Assembly (NCBI RefSeq): GCF_014692525.1 | Contig: NZ_JACNYL010000001.1 | Location: 1,488,001-1,552,000 of the forward strand | From: Sphingobacterium chuzhouense | GTDB lineage: Bacteria > Bacteroidota > Bacteroidia > Sphingobacteriales > Sphingobacteriaceae | Direction of reading: 5' to 3' | DNA: 64,000 nt | In this document: in pieces, positions 56,952-64,000 of the stretch | How positions within the stretch are numbered: position 1 is the stretch's first letter | Layout of the letters: the number at the start of each line of letters is the position of its first letter | The notes under the pieces: generated by a model | What the model was told of the DNA's origin: nothing | What the model saw: the letters and a program-made list of their open reading frames with translations, nothing else | The model's database searches: none | Made by a program: the position numbers and the translations under genes

Positions 56952-57860
56952 TTGTTGCGTTTGAGAAGGTTTTGTTATTTCATTTTTGTTTTATTCCTGT
57001 TGGCGTCCTGCGGTGCACCAAAACAGCGTGTATTGCGTAGTGGAAGCGCACCGATACTCCGTGCGGATACCCTTAAAATTGATCCGGACTCCATAAAACT
57101 GCCATCCATAGCCGAGTCATTAGCTGAAAAGCAGGTTATGGCATTACCCGTAGCAATCACTACCGAGGATAAAATCGAAATGTTGATGCGTGAAGGTATC
57201 AATAAGAATGCCGATTGGTCAGAAGCAGCTCATTACGACATTAGAAAGCCGAATTTTGTTATTATTCACCATACCGCACAACATAGCTTAGCGCAAACCA
57301 TACGGACTTTTCAATTGGAGCACACCAAAGTATCTGCACATTACGTGATCGGTAAAGATGGTCGTATCGTACAGATGTTGAACGACTACCTACGTTCTTG
57401 GCATGCGGGAAGATCAAAATGGGGAAATATTACAGATATGAACTCGGTGTCGTTAGGGATTGAGTTGGACAATAACGGAAGAGAACCCTTTCCGGAAGCG
57501 CAGATAAATGCACTCGTGACGTTATTGGATACGTTAAAAACTAAATACCAGATACCATTTACTAATTTTTTAGGACATGCAGACGTAGCTCCGGCACGTA
57601 AGAATGACCCGAGCGTATTGTTTCCTTGGAAGCGATTGGCAGATAGTGGCTTTGGAGTATGGTATGACGAAAACAACCTCGTTTCTCCTCCGGATAACTT
57701 TAACTATATCGATGCACTTCGTATTATTGGCTATGATGTTAGTAATCTAAATAAGACGATTGCAGCGTTTAAACGAAAATTTATTGTTACGGATATTAGT
57801 GAGACATTGACGGAATACGATAAACGCATTTTGTATAACCTATACCGACGGTACTTTTGA
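56952..57860 (+). CDS. N-acetylmuramoyl-L-alanine amidase, lipoprotein
   Basis: 302 residues from a TTG at 56952; only this start gives the lipoprotein signal with LLASCGAP, and the next Met would discard it. The amidase_2 (PGRP/AmpD-like) domain covers about 90-235: FVIIHHTA (zinc His), SAHYVIGKDGRI, the SLGIELDNN segment and GHADVAPARKNDPS (zinc His and catalytic Lys). A C-terminal helical extension (to 302) may bind peptidoglycan. It cleaves stem peptides from MurNAc. It overlaps the convergent symporter gene by 21 bases. Confidence 0.93.
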   Translation: MLRLRRFCYFIFVLFLLASCGAPKQRVLRSGSAPILRADTLKIDPDSIKLPSIAESLAEKQVMALPVAITTEDKIEMLMREGINKNADWSEAAHYDIRKPNFVIIHHTAQHSLAQTIRTFQLEHTKVSAHYVIGKDGRIVQMLNDYLRSWHAGRSKWGNITDMNSVSLGIELDNNGREPFPEAQINALVTLLDTLKTKYQIPFTNFLGHADVAPARKNDPSVLFPWKRLADSGFGVWYDENNLVSPPDNFNYIDALRIIGYDVSNLNKTIAAFKRKFIVTDISETLTEYDKRILYNLYRRYF

Positions 57861-59537
57861 TTTCAACATTATTTGTAAAATCAACCCAAAGGTGATTACA
57901 CATACACAGCCAACCAGGTTGAGCCATAGATAAGCCATGATGTCGGCTTTCCAGATACCGAAAACAACTACTTCAGAAAGTACCGCAGCCCAAAATACCG
58001 CCTTTCCACCAATACGTTTCACATAAAAGGCAACAAGAAAAATCCCTAGGATGGTACCGTAGAAAAGCGACCCCAAAATATTGACAGCTTCTAAGAGGTT
58101 ACCAAGTTGGCTGGCGTAAAGTGCTACAGCAAGCGTAATAATGCCCCATACCAGCGTGAATAGTCTTGATGCATTAAGGTACCCCCTATCGGATCCTTTT
58201 TTGTTGATAAAGCGTTTATAAATATCCACAACGGTCGTTGAAGACAACGAATTTATAGCGCTGGCTGTTGCGCCCATAGAGGCAAGGAAAATAATGGCAA
58301 TCAGTAAGCCGATAAGTCCTTTTGGAAAGGTGCTCGTTACAAACGAAAGGAAAATATAGTTGTTGTCATTAAGCTCCGCGTCGGGGTTATCTTTTTGCAA
58401 TAGCGCCTCTACCTCTTTTCGTAATACCTGATCTTGTTGGTTTTTCTCTTGTAGCGCTTGTCGGGAGGCATTGATTGTCTCGAAGTCATCGGTTTTAATG
58501 GCCGTGACTAATTTTTCTACCCATTCTTTTTTTTCTTCGCCTATAGCCTCATGGCGTTGCATTATAGCAGTATATTCATCACTGTATTGGCTATTTTCAA
58601 TTTTGGCAACCTCCACATTATTAAAAAATAAAGGAGGTGTATGGAACTGGTAATAGGCAAATACCAAGATACCGATCAATAAAATACAAAATTGCATCGG
58701 TACTTTTAGCAGGCCATTCATAAGAAGCCCTAATCTTGAGTCCCGTATAGACGATCCCGTTAGATATCGCCCTACTTGACTTTGGTCTGTACCAAAGTAA
58801 GAAAGCTGCAGGAAGAATCCGCCGATGAGCCCTGTCCATACTGTATATTGGTTGTTTAGATCGAAACTCCAGTCTATCGCGTTGGTTTTACCAGATTTAC
58901 CAGCGATATGTAGCGCTTCATTAAAACCAATATCTGAAGGCAGGTAGTGGATAACCATGACACCAGCAGCCAATAAAGCGGTAAAAATGATACCCATTTG
59001 TAGCAATTGGGAATAAGAAACGGCTTTTGTCCCCCCCCAAACAGTGTAGAAGATGACCATCGTTCCAATAATAAGCGTTGTATACGTTACGTCAAGATGT
59101 AGGATGCTAGAAAGGATAATGGATGGGGCAAAGATGGTAATTCCAGTGGATAACCCTCTTTGGATCAGAAAAAGCAACGCTGTGAGCACGCGTGTATTCA
59201 CATCAAATCTTTTTTCCAGAAACTCATAGGCAGTATAGACTCTTAATCGGTGAAAGATAGGCACAAAGGTAATACAAAGGACAATCATGGCCAGTGGTAA
59301 GCCAAAATAGAACTGCGCAAAACTCATTCCGGACGAATAGGCAAGTCCGGGTGCGGACAAAAATGTAATGGCACTGGCCTGTGTTGCCATTACGGAAAAT
59401 CCTACGTTGTACCACGGTAGTTCGCGGTCACCGACGATGTAGCCATCGATATTTTTGATTCCCCTGCTTTTGTAGATACCGTAGACAACAATAAGCAGGA
59501 GCGTAAAAAAGAGTACTATCCAATCAATAGTACTCAT
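57840..59537 (-). CDS. Sodium:solute symporter (SSS family)
   Basis: 565 residues with about 13 membrane spans and the SSS signature region (IDGYIVGDRELPW, GFSVMATQASAITF, and GLSTGITIFAPSIIL). A hydrophilic insert lies at about 310-385. SSS carriers couple Na+ to uptake of sugars, amino acids or other solutes; the substrate is unknown. Its ATG overlaps the stop of a 39-residue membrane protein (ATGA), so the two are translationally coupled. The PIG-L gene is upstream in the same unit. Confidence 0.93.
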   Translation of the reverse strand: MSTIDWIVLFFTLLLIVVYGIYKSRGIKNIDGYIVGDRELPWYNVGFSVMATQASAITFLSAPGLAYSSGMSFAQFYFGLPLAMIVLCITFVPIFHRLRVYTAYEFLEKRFDVNTRVLTALLFLIQRGLSTGITIFAPSIILSSILHLDVTYTTLIIGTMVIFYTVWGGTKAVSYSQLLQMGIIFTALLAAGVMVIHYLPSDIGFNEALHIAGKSGKTNAIDWSFDLNNQYTVWTGLIGGFFLQLSYFGTDQSQVGRYLTGSSIRDSRLGLLMNGLLKVPMQFCILLIGILVFAYYQFHTPPLFFNNVEVAKIENSQYSDEYTAIMQRHEAIGEEKKEWVEKLVTAIKTDDFETINASRQALQEKNQQDQVLRKEVEALLQKDNPDAELNDNNYIFLSFVTSTFPKGLIGLLIAIIFLASMGATASAINSLSSTTVVDIYKRFINKKGSDRGYLNASRLFTLVWGIITLAVALYASQLGNLLEAVNILGSLFYGTILGIFLVAFYVKRIGGKAVFWAAVLSEVVVFGIWKADIMAYLWLNLVGCVCVITFGLILQIMLKSKVPSV

Positions 59538-59653
59538 GAATAATATTTAGTGAACCAATACATGAGTAAAACGCATGCTACGAGCCATATACAAACGAGT
59601 ATATAGAACTGTCGCCAGCTTTTTACAAACGGTGGAAGGCCCTTATCTGTCAC
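59534..59653 (-). CDS. 39-residue single-span membrane protein coupled to the symporter
   Basis: A GTG-started reading frame (59653) encodes 39 residues: a short polar start with VTDKGLPPFVKSWRQF, then one hydrophobic span of about 18 residues (16-33: mostly Ile, Leu, Val, Cys, Met with two aromatics) and a TKYYS end. Its TGA overlaps the symporter ATG (ATGA) and its start overlaps the 65-residue gene by 11 bases. Position and composition suggest an accessory subunit of the transporter, as known for DUF4212 partners of other SSS carriers. It is too short for most gene callers. Confidence 0.72.
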   Translation of the reverse strand: MTDKGLPPFVKSWRQFYILVCIWLVACVLLMYWFTKYYS

Positions 59654-59840
59654 TTGGTTTATGTGGGAGGATTACGCTGATGAAGAAGATCGCCAACGCG
59701 AATCCGATCACCAAACCGCCGATAAAACCTAAAAAAGTCCCCTTTACGATGATCGAAATTAACGCACCGAATATTGTTCCCAGTAATAGGATGATGCCTT
59801 TTACATTTAGGTTTTCGTTGTTTTCTACTTGATTTTCCAT
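59643..59840 (-). CDS. 65-residue membrane protein, unknown function
   Basis: 65 residues: an Asn/Glu-rich N-terminus (about 1-12), two hydrophobic helices (about 14-33 and 37-57) with Gly-rich packing (GGLVIGFALAI), and a basic tail HKPSDR. No family recognised with certainty. It sits between the PIG-L and the 39-residue genes with a 17-base gap and an 11-base overlap, so it is likely part of the same transcript. Confidence 0.72.
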   Translation of the reverse strand: MENQVENNENLNVKGIILLLGTIFGALISIIVKGTFLGFIGGLVIGFALAIFFISVILPHKPSDR

Positions 59841-59857
59841 TGTACTATATATTGCTT

Positions 59858-62308
59858 CTATTTTTCTTTTGCTAACAAATTTACAAATAATCTATTAGCT
59901 CCGGGAACTCCAGCAGGCAATTGTCTGAAAAAAGATAAAGAAGTATAAACAAATTTACCTTTTCCCATTCGATATATAAGTAGTGAGCCATTGTGTTGCG
60001 GTTCGTTTTTGTCACCCATAGCAAGCGGGGTGCGGTAATTTGGGTCGATATCTTCTGCAAAGTAAAGCCCCCGCTCCTGCACCCAGCCATCAAAGTCTTC
60101 GGGAGTAATCTTATTCGGATAATTTAATACAGGATCTTCAGGATCGGTGAAAGCGACTTTGGCATCCTCTTCTGTTACTCTGGCACGGGTAATCGTAAAC
60201 GGTGCCGGCTTCGGCGAAAAGTGTTCTTCCTGTAACCTGGAATTTACGTTGTACTGCATTAAAACGACCCCCCCTTCCCGTATGTAATCGTAAATTAATG
60301 GCAGTTTTTGCGTAATACGTGTATTGATATTTAAGGCGCGTATGCCAAATACAATGGCATTGTATTGCTGCAGTACGTTTGAAGTGATTTTAGTTACATC
60401 CAATATATCGACTACTGTACCGATGTTTCGTAATGCCTCAGGAACAAGATCGCCCGCTCCCATAATGTAGCCTACTTTTTTTACCGGGTTAACCAATGTA
60501 ATAGGACTTAGTTTTGCTTCGGCATCGGGAAACCATGTTTGTCGGGGAATGTGGTTGTATGTAATCTCGCGGATCTCTTTTAACTTTTTCCCTTCGACGG
60601 CAAAACTCAGTGTAGCCTCACTTTGTCCAGCATCGATATTCGTTATCTCGATAGTTTTCGAAAGGATGTCCTGTCCATTTGGAAAAGATAGAGTCAATTT
60701 TTCGGGAGATATCTTCCATCCCTTAGAAGACAGGTGTATATCAACCGATGTTTCTGTATCAATATTACCTTGCTTTTGGAACGTGACCTGCAACGTTTTC
60801 CGCTCGCCTTGTTGAACGAGCAGATTATTGACGTCGATAGAGGCTGTAACCGCTGGAGCGATTTCCACATATTCGTGTACTTCTCCCCTTACGGGATCGA
60901 CATAGCGGTATTGTATAGGAGTTTGCATATGGATGGGAACGCCTGCCAAATTAAAATGAATATGGGCTGCAGGTAAATCCGGGCTCATTGGATAACCAAA
61001 ACTCTCTGGATCAACGTCAAACTTACCCTGTGTATGTGGCTTGCGCAACCAATATGGTTGGGTTATGACTACTTGCGGGAGAACTTGCTCAAAGGTTATC
61101 ACTTCATTTATGGGGAGTTTCTGGCCGATTTTTTTTTCGTTGATGCGCAGAAGTTCCACGTGGACATCGGGATTTCGGACGACTATTTCCGTTTGAAAGG
61201 CTAGCGGTTGTCCTTCGACTAAGCGTAATCTAGGAGTAAGACTTTCAACTTTTATCCCCGCGCAAGCGAGCATAATATTTTCTACTTCTTTGCTCTTTCT
61301 ATCTTTCCAGTAATTATCTTCCAGTTTTTGAATATCTTGCCATATTGCCGCAAGTTGAGGAATAGAGGACTGAGGTTCATTTGCATTGAAAGATGACAAG
61401 AGTTCTTGGATGGCCAACTGAATAGACTCGCTGTGAGGAATACGACCCCAAGATAGATCAATGCCATCGAATAGATCTTCTGTTGCTTTCATGCCGGCGA
61501 CGTTTTCAAAAGTTTCAAGTGATATGCCATTGGTACTTGCCGAACCGAAGCCTTGGCTTTTATGTTGCGATCGGCTGATGGCAGACAGTTCCCCATAAGA
61601 TTTACCTAATAATGGGTTGTACTGACCTATATCAATGCGAAGCCGATTTGAGTCATCTCCCTGGAGGCGCATAAAACTTGCAGTATTCCAAAGCAGGCGC
61701 TTAGCCTGCCAAGGCTCTACCTCATTTAATTGCTCTGAAAACATTTTAGGGTCAGCCGCTGCTATAAAAGCTTCGTGCGCAAGGATAGCGGAAGCTTGAT
61801 GATGACCATGTCCTCCACGTTCATCTGGAGGAAAGCGGGTAATAATAACATCAGGTTGAAGCTTTCGGATAAGCCAAACGGCTTCCCGTAAAACCTCTTG
61901 TTTTTGCCAAAAATTAAAGGTTTCATCGTATGTTTTTGAGAACCCAAAATCAAATGCTGACGAAAAATATTGTTCTCCCCCATCGACTTTTCGGGCTTGT
62001 AAAAGTTCTTGTGTACGTATTAGCCCTAATTCAATTCCCTGTTCGGTACCAATTAAATTCTGACCGCCATCCCCACGTGTCAGTGAAAGGTAAGCAGTAC
62101 GAACCTTACGCTCCGATGCTAGATAGGATATGAGTTTTGTGTTCTCGTCATCAGGATGCGCAGCAAAATATAACGCAGATCCCAGGACGTTCAATCGTTC
62201 CATTTGCAACCGGATGTCCGATGAGCTGCTGGAAAAAACGGATTGTGCTAAAGAAAAATGAACAGTAAAAAAGGATGTAAGGAAGATACAGATAATATGT
62301 CGTCTCAT
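59858..62308 (-). CDS. PIG-L family (LmbE-like) deacetylase, long form
   Basis: 816 residues from the ATG at 62308, which starts a signal peptide (cleavage near SLAQS); the upstream ATG at 62386 gives no signal. The PIG-L domain (about 45-270) has the zinc motif AAHPDDEN, SLTRGDGGQN and RGGHGHHQAS. It is followed by two beta domains and a C-terminal ThuA/GATase-like region (about 640-816). Such long forms are usual in Bacteroidota; they are predicted to deacetylate GlcNAc-type sugars. The enzyme is exported and may produce the symporter's substrate. Confidence 0.9.
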   Translation of the reverse strand: MRRHIICIFLTSFFTVHFSLAQSVFSSSSSDIRLQMERLNVLGSALYFAAHPDDENTKLISYLASERKVRTAYLSLTRGDGGQNLIGTEQGIELGLIRTQELLQARKVDGGEQYFSSAFDFGFSKTYDETFNFWQKQEVLREAVWLIRKLQPDVIITRFPPDERGGHGHHQASAILAHEAFIAAADPKMFSEQLNEVEPWQAKRLLWNTASFMRLQGDDSNRLRIDIGQYNPLLGKSYGELSAISRSQHKSQGFGSASTNGISLETFENVAGMKATEDLFDGIDLSWGRIPHSESIQLAIQELLSSFNANEPQSSIPQLAAIWQDIQKLEDNYWKDRKSKEVENIMLACAGIKVESLTPRLRLVEGQPLAFQTEIVVRNPDVHVELLRINEKKIGQKLPINEVITFEQVLPQVVITQPYWLRKPHTQGKFDVDPESFGYPMSPDLPAAHIHFNLAGVPIHMQTPIQYRYVDPVRGEVHEYVEIAPAVTASIDVNNLLVQQGERKTLQVTFQKQGNIDTETSVDIHLSSKGWKISPEKLTLSFPNGQDILSKTIEITNIDAGQSEATLSFAVEGKKLKEIREITYNHIPRQTWFPDAEAKLSPITLVNPVKKVGYIMGAGDLVPEALRNIGTVVDILDVTKITSNVLQQYNAIVFGIRALNINTRITQKLPLIYDYIREGGVVLMQYNVNSRLQEEHFSPKPAPFTITRARVTEEDAKVAFTDPEDPVLNYPNKITPEDFDGWVQERGLYFAEDIDPNYRTPLAMGDKNEPQHNGSLLIYRMGKGKFVYTSLSFFRQLPAGVPGANRLFVNLLAKEK

Positions 62309-62664
62309 AATGCCTAAAAATAGGAAATATTTAAAAAAACCTTCACGATTGAATGAAAAATTACAAACCATAATGAAAAAACGCATAAGGATTTTTGATG
62401 GCTCTTTTAGAAAAGGCTCTTTCGGAAAAAATAAAAGGAACCAGATGCTTTCTGATTCCTTTTACCAACAATTAAAAATCTTTTTTTGTCTAAAACTTCC
62501 AATTCGACCCAGCGAATTTTGAAAAAGCCAAACGGGAACAGTCGATAGTTTTAAAATAGTAACCTTATAGTGATAGTAAAAATAGGATTAATAAATAGGA
62601 ATCGTCCTCTTGTTGGCAAAAAACTTTTCCACACCTGCGAAGTTATAAACACATGGTGTGCTTC
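62309..62664. other. Gap between the PIG-L and DUF6952 genes
   Basis: About 356 bases. It holds a minus-strand terminator (62433-62463) and presumably the promoter of the PIG-L unit, but no clear TAnnTTTG near the start. No gene seen. Confidence 0.5.
62433..62463 (-). terminator. Intrinsic terminator of the thioredoxin-DUF6952 unit
   Basis: A 13-base stem with one mismatch (62433-62445 with 62451-62463) and a 5-base loop, followed on the minus strand by a T-rich run. Confidence 0.7.
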
Positions 62665-62922
62665 CTATTTGTCGATAGAGCCGAGCACCCGTTGCATAAA
62701 GCCATTCAACGCTTCTTTTTTAGGAGTTCCCTCTTTAATCAACTTGTCAACTTCCACGGCTCCATACATATTGGAGATCAACTCTCCAATCACATCAAGT
62801 TCCTCATCTTTAAGTGAAGGAACCTCCGTTAATGCCTCCAACGTTTCGATGGTTTCTAATACAAAATCTGCGTCGTTCTGCTCTATAAACTCAATCAGGT
62901 GCTTAATTACTGGTAACTTCAT
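62665..62922 (-). CDS. DUF6952-like small protein
   Basis: 85 residues, predicted all-helical and acidic, with FVLETIETLEALTEV and LISNMYGAVEVDKLI segments found in the small Bacteroidota DUF6952 family. Function unknown. Its start lies 20 bases inside the thioredoxin gene, so translation is coupled, and the whole set lies downstream of a peroxiredoxin. This context hints at a role in peroxide defence. Confidence 0.83.
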   Translation of the reverse strand: MKLPVIKHLIEFIEQNDADFVLETIETLEALTEVPSLKDEELDVIGELISNMYGAVEVDKLIKEGTPKKEALNGFMQRVLGSIDK

Positions 62923-63217
62923 TTAATAATTCGATTAAACCGTCAATTTTATTTGTTTGTACTTGATTTACTAGTTTTCCGTTTTTATATGCAGCGAATG
63001 TCGGTAAGTTGTTCACATTAGCAAGCTTTCTAGATTCTGGAAACTTTTCTGCATCAACGATGACAAACGCAACATTATCGTTTTCTGAAGCTAATTTTTT
63101 GAATTTTGGTTTCATGATACGGCAATTTCCACACCAAGATGCCGAAAATTGTACCATTACGGTATTATTGTTGTCTACAATTTCTTGTAGAGCATCTTTT
63201 TCTAACTCTTGTAACAT
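62903..63217 (-). CDS. Thioredoxin family protein
   Basis: 104 residues with one thioredoxin fold. The active site is WCGNC (C29, C32) instead of WCGPC, followed by RIMKPKF; a later LPTFAAY has the cis-Pro. It likely reduces the peroxiredoxin encoded 59 bases upstream. It overlaps the DUF6952 gene. Confidence 0.93.
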   Translation of the reverse strand: MLQELEKDALQEIVDNNNTVMVQFSASWCGNCRIMKPKFKKLASENDNVAFVIVDAEKFPESRKLANVNNLPTFAAYKNGKLVNQVQTNKIDGLIELLNEVTSN

Positions 63218-63234
63218 AATAATCTTTTTGAAAA

Positions 63235-63259
63235 GAAAGGAGAGAGGACCTCTCCTTTC
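63235..63259 (-). terminator. Terminator or attenuator between peroxiredoxin and thioredoxin genes
   Basis: A perfect 10-base stem (63235-63244 with 63250-63259) with a 5-base loop, followed on the minus strand by a T-rich stretch. No promoter box is seen before the thioredoxin gene, so partial read-through is likely. Confidence 0.65.
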
Positions 63260-63276
63260 GGGTTTAAATATTTCAA

Positions 63277-63909
63277 CTAGTTTGCAGATAGGTAAGTAGC
63301 AACGCCTTCACGTGTAGCGTTCATTGCATCTTTACCTTCTTCCCAGTTTGCAGGGCAAACTTCTCCGTGTTTTTGGACGTGCGTATATGCGTCGATCAAA
63401 CGGATGTACTCTCTTACATTACGGCCTAGTGGCATATCATTTACAGACTCGTGGAATACTTTACCTGTTTCGTCGATAAGATAGGTAGCACGGTAAGAAA
63501 CGGCAGAACCTTCTACCAAAGTACCATATTCAGGATGCTCTACTTCTTTCATTTCCAAAATACCCAATACGCTTGATAGGTTGCGGTTAGTGTCCGCAAT
63601 AAGTGGATATTCTACCCCTTCGATACCACCGTTGTCTTTCGCCGTATTTAACCAAGCGAAGTGAACCTCGGCAGAATCACAAGAAGCACCGATCAAGATT
63701 GTATTTCTCTTTGCAAACTCTTCAGCAGCCTCTTGGAAAGCATGAAGCTCTGTCGGACAGACAAAAGTAAAATCTTTTGGATACCAGAAAAGCAATACTT
63801 TTTTGTTTTCTGCTTTCGCTTTTTCGAATACGTTGATCGTGAAGTTATCACCTAAATAATCAATTGCGTCAACTGAAATGTTTGGAAAATTTTTACCTGT
63901 AAAACTCAT
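63277..63909 (-). CDS. Peroxiredoxin (AhpC/TSA family)
   Basis: 210 residues of the AhpC/Prx1 class. The peroxidatic Cys is C51 in FTFVCPTE, with the Thr at 53 in place; the resolving Cys is C185 in GEVCPANW, so it is a typical 2-Cys enzyme. It reduces hydrogen peroxide or alkyl hydroperoxides, probably with the thioredoxin encoded next. A TACTTTTG promoter box lies 38-45 bases upstream. Confidence 0.96.
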   Translation of the reverse strand: MSFTGKNFPNISVDAIDYLGDNFTINVFEKAKAENKKVLLFWYPKDFTFVCPTELHAFQEAAEEFAKRNTILIGASCDSAEVHFAWLNTAKDNGGIEGVEYPLIADTNRNLSSVLGILEMKEVEHPEYGTLVEGSAVSYRATYLIDETGKVFHESVNDMPLGRNVREYIRLIDAYTHVQKHGEVCPANWEEGKDAMNATREGVATYLSAN

Positions 63910-63946
63910 AATACTTATATTTATTTTGTTCTTTCTTTTTGCATTA

Positions 63947-63954
63947 CAAAAGTA
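63947..63954 (-). promoter_or_regulatory. -7 box (TACTTTTG) of the peroxiredoxin gene
   Basis: On the minus strand TACTTTTG matches TAnnTTTG; a TTGACAAT lies 13 bases further upstream, closer than the usual -33 spacing. The leader would be about 35 bases. Confidence 0.5.
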
Positions 63955-64000
63955 GGCTTTTTATTGTCAATAAAGCATCAAAAATCTTTATATGATATCA

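Noticed and set aside
61153..61165. parS-like GTTCCACGTGGAC inside the PIG-L gene
   Set aside because: It lies in a well-conserved coding stretch, matches only one half well and is isolated 32 kb from the candidate origin; chance is likely.
1..64000. Mobile elements, CRISPR arrays, phage genes, tRNA or rRNA genes
   Set aside because: None was found: no transposase or integrase, no regularly spaced repeats and no tRNA-like cloverleaf in the gaps inspected.

Overview
The window looks like a chromosomal segment of a Bacteroidota bacterium, most likely of the Sphingobacteriaceae type (Sphingobacterium/Pedobacter/Olivibacter-like). Supporting signs are gliding-motility lipoprotein GldH next to a PSP1-domain RicT-like protein, the futalosine enzyme MqnB, many lipoproteins and AQ-type signal peptides, several Bacteroidota-only DUF families, and repeated TAnnTTTG promoter boxes instead of standard -10 elements. 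No phage, insertion sequence, CRISPR array, tRNA or rRNA was seen; this is core chromosome.

Layout. 1-6.7 kb: yicC (cut by the left edge), a DedA protein and dnaN on the minus strand, diverging from holB-ricT-gldH-lpxK. 7-13.4 kb: a small secreted protein, dnaA, dxs, scpA. 12.3-17.9 kb: a minus-strand unit murQ - GH89 alpha-N-acetylglucosaminidase - GntP permease - glycerate kinase. 18.1-24.9 kb: a leucine/isovalerate-type acyl-CoA catabolic block (crotonase, HMG-CoA lyase, acyl-CoA dehydrogenase, biotin-dependent carboxyltransferase, acetoacetyl-CoA synthetase). 25-31.6 kb: an OmpA-family protein, thiL, nadA, nadB, gamma-carbonic anhydrase. 31.6-37.8 kb (minus): an Ig-like lipoprotein, mnmG, an ABC-F ATPase, apaG. 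38.1-47.2 kb (plus): a tetrapyrrole-methylase-fold methyltransferase, Nif3, a zinc-ribbon protein, a tricorn-like protease, a CPBP protease, DUF2007, cdsA, DUF2461. 47.2-52.6 kb: anmK, gcvH, DUF6263, pdhB, mqnB, a PTPS/QueD-family enzyme, folE. 52.8-57.9 kb: an O-methyltransferase and a run of envelope genes (two glucosaminidase-LysM proteins, two outer-membrane-type unknowns, an amidase). 57.8-62.3 kb (minus): a PIG-L deacetylase, two very small membrane proteins and a sodium:solute symporter. 62.7-63.9 kb: peroxiredoxin, thioredoxin, DUF6952.

The main non-coding observation is that the window appears to carry the replication origin. The 489-base nadA-nadB gap is AT-rich, holds at least seven DnaA-box-like 9-mers, separates leftward from rightward genes, and coincides with a change from C>G to G>C on the + strand in hand-counted segments on either side. 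About 6 kb to its right, between mnmG and the ABC-F gene, lie two tandem parS-like palindromes. dnaA, dnaN, holB, scpA and mnmG all lie within 30 kb.

Other points of interest are a 39-residue single-membrane-span protein whose stop codon overlaps the symporter start (ATGA), a group of genes whose promoter box sits only 3-5 bases before the start codon, and catalytic-residue departures in the acyl-CoA dehydrogenase and crotonase that complicate a simple leucine-degradation reading.
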